Assembly: GCA_027618855.1 (NCBI GenBank)
Contig: JAQCID010000047.1
Coordinates: forward strand, 1-7,729
DNA: 7,729 nucleotides
From: Bacteroidota bacterium
Lineage (GTDB): Bacteria > Bacteroidota > Bacteroidia > Flavobacteriales_D > Sanyastnellaceae
Direction of reading: 5' to 3'
In this document: piece after piece, positions 4,894 through 7,729 of the stretch
How positions within the stretch are numbered: position 1 is the first letter of the stretch
How the letters are laid out: each line of letters begins with the position of its first letter
Translations under genes and position numbers: made by a program
Notes under the pieces: model-generated
Told to the model about the DNA's origin: nothing
Database searches by the model: none
What the model saw: the letters and a program-made list of their open reading frames with translations, nothing else

Positions 4894-7729
4894 CTATCTT
4901 AACAGCGCCAAATGACCGTGAATTAAATGAGGTCCGTCCTGGTCTTCATAACGAAGCGTATAGAGATAGACCCCATCTGCACAGAAATGAGTCTCATTTT
5001 GAAAAGCCCCAGTCCAAACCTCTTCTGCATCTTCCGAATAGTAAACTTCCTCTCCCCATCTGTTGTAAACAATAAGCCTGTAGCCTTGTAACCTGATGCC
5101 TTCAACGAAAAACACATCGTTGATTCCATCGTTATTTGGTGTAAAAGAAGTGGGGACGAATATCGGATAGAAGATGTCCAAAAACGTAGAATCCTTGCCT
5201 TCACAACCGGTTTCGTCTATCGCGTGAAAGACATACCACCCCGGCTCCAAAGAGGTGACTTCAGGCGTGGGACAGAAAGAACAACTTAGATTTTCAGCGG
5301 GAGTCCACCAGTATGTATCGCCAGAAGAGGACCCAAGAAGCCTGACCTGATCTAGCCATTCTACATCTCGATCTGGACCTGCATTCACGATTGGAGGTTG
5401 GCCTACATACACTGTGAGGACATCACTTGCTGTACATCCATTTGAATCCGTCACGTACACTGTAAATGTCGTCGTGAAACTCGGGAAGACAACTGTTTCG
5501 TCGCTGGTTGATTGAGACACGAGTGGAGAGGGCGACCAATTAAAGGTCGATCCATTTGGGTCTCCTCCCGAAGCACTGACAGCAAACTCCTCTCCTCGAC
5601 AAATACTCCCGCTTTCTGAAGCTACCGCTGTAGGGACGATCACGGAAACAGAAATTTCATCCATCCCTATTCCGCATACGTTTTGAATGGATACTGTATA
5701 TGTAATGTCTGAAGAGGGAGAGGCGTATGGGTTTTGGACATTCGATGAATTTAACGATGTAGTCGGTTCCCAAAGCCATGCGTCACCCACTCCACCGGGC
5801 AAAGAAGTGCCATACCCCGTACAAATCTCAATGGGCTCATACACCTGCCCCCCTGGTGCAGAAGGTACGACTGTCAATTGTATGGTTTGTGTGTCGCTAC
5901 AGCCGAATTCATCACTTACAGTCACCGTGTACCCTGTCGTAACATTTGGGGAGGCTGAGACAGAGGGTTCTGAGGGGTCGTCTAATCCGCCCGGAGGAAA
6001 CCACGAATATTCAACACCGCCTGTCGCAACAAGCTGAACATTGTCCCCCAAACAAATGGTGGTCGCCGGAGTATTAACCTCTGCTTCAACAAAGCCTACC
6101 TCCACTGTTACCTCAGCTTGGCCAGCACTACAGCCATTTTCATCGAACACTGTGTAAGTCGTTGTTTCTGTGGGAGTCGCGATAGGGTTAGGGATGTCAG
6201 TCGCACTAAGAGTGGGGTCGGCAAGCCAAAACAAAGCGTCAGACCCCCAAGCATTTAGCTGGACTTGGTCCCCGGGACAAATGGGAAGCACCAAATCAAC
6301 CGTAGGGGCGATCGGGTCTTCTATCGTTAACTCTAAAGTCGCTGTTTGGGGATCTAAACATCCTTGTGGATCAGAAACTGTCAGAGACACAATCCAATCA
6401 CCCGAAGAAGCATACGTGTGGTTTGGCTCGAATTCATCGCTGATCTCTCCATCACCGAATTGCCACAAATAGAGGCCCCCGCCTTGTGAGTTGTTGACAA
6501 ATTGAATGGGTTCGTCAGGACAAATAATCTCTGGGGCCACCAGATCGATATCGACATTTATGAGGCCCAACTCAAATTTAAACAATCCCAGATTGCAATT
6601 GAAACTGTCGTTTGTATTGCTCCATGCTCCGGGGGTCGTCGGAAAGTCATCATTGCCACCGCACCCCGCACAAACCGCCTGATAAACTGTTCCGTTTTTA
6701 TCAAATCGAGACGTTCCACCATCCACGTGTTCCGCTGAATTCGATCCCCCAAAACATGTTCCATATACAAAAGATTCTGCGCCCGGATTTAACATCCCTA
6801 ACCAGAAATCGCTGTCATCGGTACTCCATTGATAGGCGTCTGCCGAGATGGGCATCCCCCCAGTGCCTCCAAAACTTGCAAAAGGTGAGTTGCCCGTGTT
6901 TGTACTTCCTCCCCAACCACTCATGTAAATTTGGCCACAATCACTCACCAGAAAAGCGGTAGGGCTAATGTCAATATTCCCGGAATTATTAGGGTTTCCA
7001 ACCCGAGTATGCCAAAGCAAGTTCTGTAAGTTTTCATCAAAGCACGCCACAAACTGACCTGCATTTGGGCTCATGTCATAGACATCCCCTAAGAGGGGGG
7101 TATTGCCTTCGGTTTGGCCATAAAGATAAATGCGGTCATCTGCGTCAAGCTGAACGAAGTAGGACTGATCGTATGCGCTGCTTCCAAAATATGTGCTGGC
7201 GATCGGGGTGCCACCTCCGTTGGGAAATCGAGTGACAAAAGCATCTACAACACCTCCGAAAACGAACTGATATGACGAGCCCAAAGCGGGGTAATCGGTA
7301 CTCCGAGTCCCTCCACAAACGACAGGTTCAAAAGCCGCAGTAAACTGAACTCCGTAAGCAGCGTCCGCTTGAGAACCACCCACATAAGACGACCATTCAA
7401 GCGCCCCAAGGTCTGGACTCATACGGAAAAGAACGCCATCTGTAGTTCCTCCATTGTAACTGGGATAAGGACCCTGAATCATAGGGAAATTCGTGCTCGA
7501 TGTGACCGTTGCGATCCAAGGTCTGTCCAGTTCATCTACATTCACTTCGCCCCTGAAAACATCTCCATAATTGTAATTCAGCATGGCCCCTGAGTTAATC
7601 CCATCGTTGCCCGTGCCGCCCACATAGGTGCCATTTAAAAGCCCCATCGTACCCGAAGAAAACTTCAAGATGAAGAGGTCTGAACCGCTCCCGAAATCTC
7701 CTGGGAAGAAGCAACATCCTGCCAGATTT
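4894..7729 (-). CDS. Large secreted propeller/PKD/Ig-repeat protein with T9SS type B sorting domain (N-terminus missing)
   Basis: The frame is open to the window edge, so the start is outside; a TTG at 7668 is internal because in-frame codons continue upstream (…SGSDLFILKF). About 944 residues are visible. From 7729 to about 6558 are propeller-like blades with recurring Y-x-G-G-x-x-x-D motifs, such as TYVGGTGNDG, SYVGGSQADAAYG, TYFGSSAYDQSY and TCFGGSNSAEHVDGG, typical of SBBP repeats. About 6306-6557 is a PKD domain (LWQFGDGE…HTYASSGDWIVSLTV). About 5164-6305 holds five Ig-like repeats of some 70-80 residues, most with an N-terminal Cys and a later G-C pair that may form disulfides. About 4897-5163 is the gliding-motility-associated C-terminal domain: VPTSFTPNNDGINDVF, YNRWGEEVYYS, DGVYLYTLRY. 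That domain sends proteins through the type IX system to the cell surface. A ligand or adhesive role is plausible but unproven. It lies upstream of the HU-SPOR gene on the same strand. Confidence 0.9.
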   Translation of the reverse strand, partial: NLAGCCFFPGDFGSGSDLFILKFSSGTMGLLNGTYVGGTGNDGINSGAMLNYNYGDVFRGEVNVDELDRPWIATVTSSTNFPMIQGPYPSYNGGTTDGVLFRMSPDLGALEWSSYVGGSQADAAYGVQFTAAFEPVVCGGTRSTDYPALGSSYQFVFGGVVDAFVTRFPNGGGTPIASTYFGSSAYDQSYFVQLDADDRIYLYGQTEGNTPLLGDVYDMSPNAGQFVACFDENLQNLLWHTRVGNPNNSGNIDISPTAFLVSDCGQIYMSGWGGSTNTGNSPFASFGGTGGMPISADAYQWSTDDSDFWLGMLNPGAESFVYGTCFGGSNSAEHVDGGTSRFDKNGTVYQAVCAGCGGNDDFPTTPGAWSNTNDSFNCNLGLFKFELGLINVDIDLVAPEIICPDEPIQFVNNSQGGGLYLWQFGDGEISDEFEPNHTYASSGDWIVSLTVSDPQGCLDPQTATLELTIEDPIAPTVDLVLPICPGDQVQLNAWGSDALFWLADPTLSATDIPNPIATPTETTTYTVFDENGCSAGQAEVTVEVGFVEAEVNTPATTICLGDNVQLVATGGVEYSWFPPGGLDDPSEPSVSASPNVTTGYTVTVSDEFGCSDTQTIQLTVVPSAPGGQVYEPIEICTGYGTSLPGGVGDAWLWEPTTSLNSSNVQNPYASPSSDITYTVSIQNVCGIGMDEISVSVIVPTAVASESGSICRGEEFAVSASGGDPNGSTFNWSPSPLVSQSTSDETVVFPSFTTTFTVYVTDSNGCTASDVLTVYVGQPPIVNAGPDRDVEWLDQVRLLGSSSGDTYWWTPAENLSCSFCPTPEVTSLEPGWYVFHAIDETGCEGKDSTFLDIFYPIFVPTSFTPNNDGINDVFFVEGIRLQGYRLIVYNRWGEEVYYSEDAEEVWTGAFQNETHFCADGVYLYTLRYEDQDGPHLIHGHLALLR

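Noticed and set aside
5687..6472. + strand open frames of about 100-116 codons opposite the secreted protein
   Set aside because: They lie wholly within a strongly supported - strand gene, have no recognisable domains and biased shadow composition.
7666..7668. TTG as the start codon of the large secreted protein
   Set aside because: The same frame stays open to the window edge and encodes a propeller-like SDLFILKF segment, so the real start is outside.

Overview
The window looks like a chromosomal stretch from a Bacteroidota bacterium, probably Flavobacteriales-like. This is an inference from the gene families: a TonB-dependent receptor, a large secreted protein with a C-terminal type IX secretion (T9SS type B, gliding-motility-associated) domain, a membrane protein joining a CCDC81-like HU domain to a SPOR domain, and a small protein of a family I associate with Bacteroidota. 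Clear Shine-Dalgarno sequences are absent before the starts, as is common in that phylum. No RNA genes, CRISPR arrays, insertion sequences or phage genes are visible.

Layout. Four genes on the + strand are closely packed and probably co-transcribed. They are the 3' end of a TonB-dependent outer-membrane receptor (1-366), kdsB for CMP-Kdo synthesis (363-1097, overlapping the receptor stop), an oligopeptidase B-type serine peptidase with a predicted lipoprotein signal (1113-3326), and a 141-residue uncharacterised protein (3351-3776). Two genes on the - strand run towards them. A large T9SS cargo protein (4894 to beyond 7729, N-terminus outside the window) lies upstream of the HU-SPOR protein (3773-4822). 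The two convergent groups meet with a 4-nt overlap of their stop codons at 3773-3776, inside a small inverted repeat.

Function. The + strand group has an envelope flavour: an outer-membrane importer, activation of the Kdo sugar for lipopolysaccharide, and a probably envelope-located peptidase. The - strand pair is also envelope-linked: a secreted, multi-domain, probably surface-anchored protein, and a single-pass inner-membrane protein predicted to hold DNA on the cytoplasmic side and peptidoglycan on the periplasmic side.

I found no clearly new multi-gene system. The points most worth a second look are the paired Glu-to-Asp changes in the specificity pocket of the peptidase, its lipoprotein signal, the altered GT[DE]R motif and short loop in KdsB, the chromosome-to-wall tether architecture of the HU-SPOR protein, and the cysteine-rich conserved block in the secreted propeller protein.
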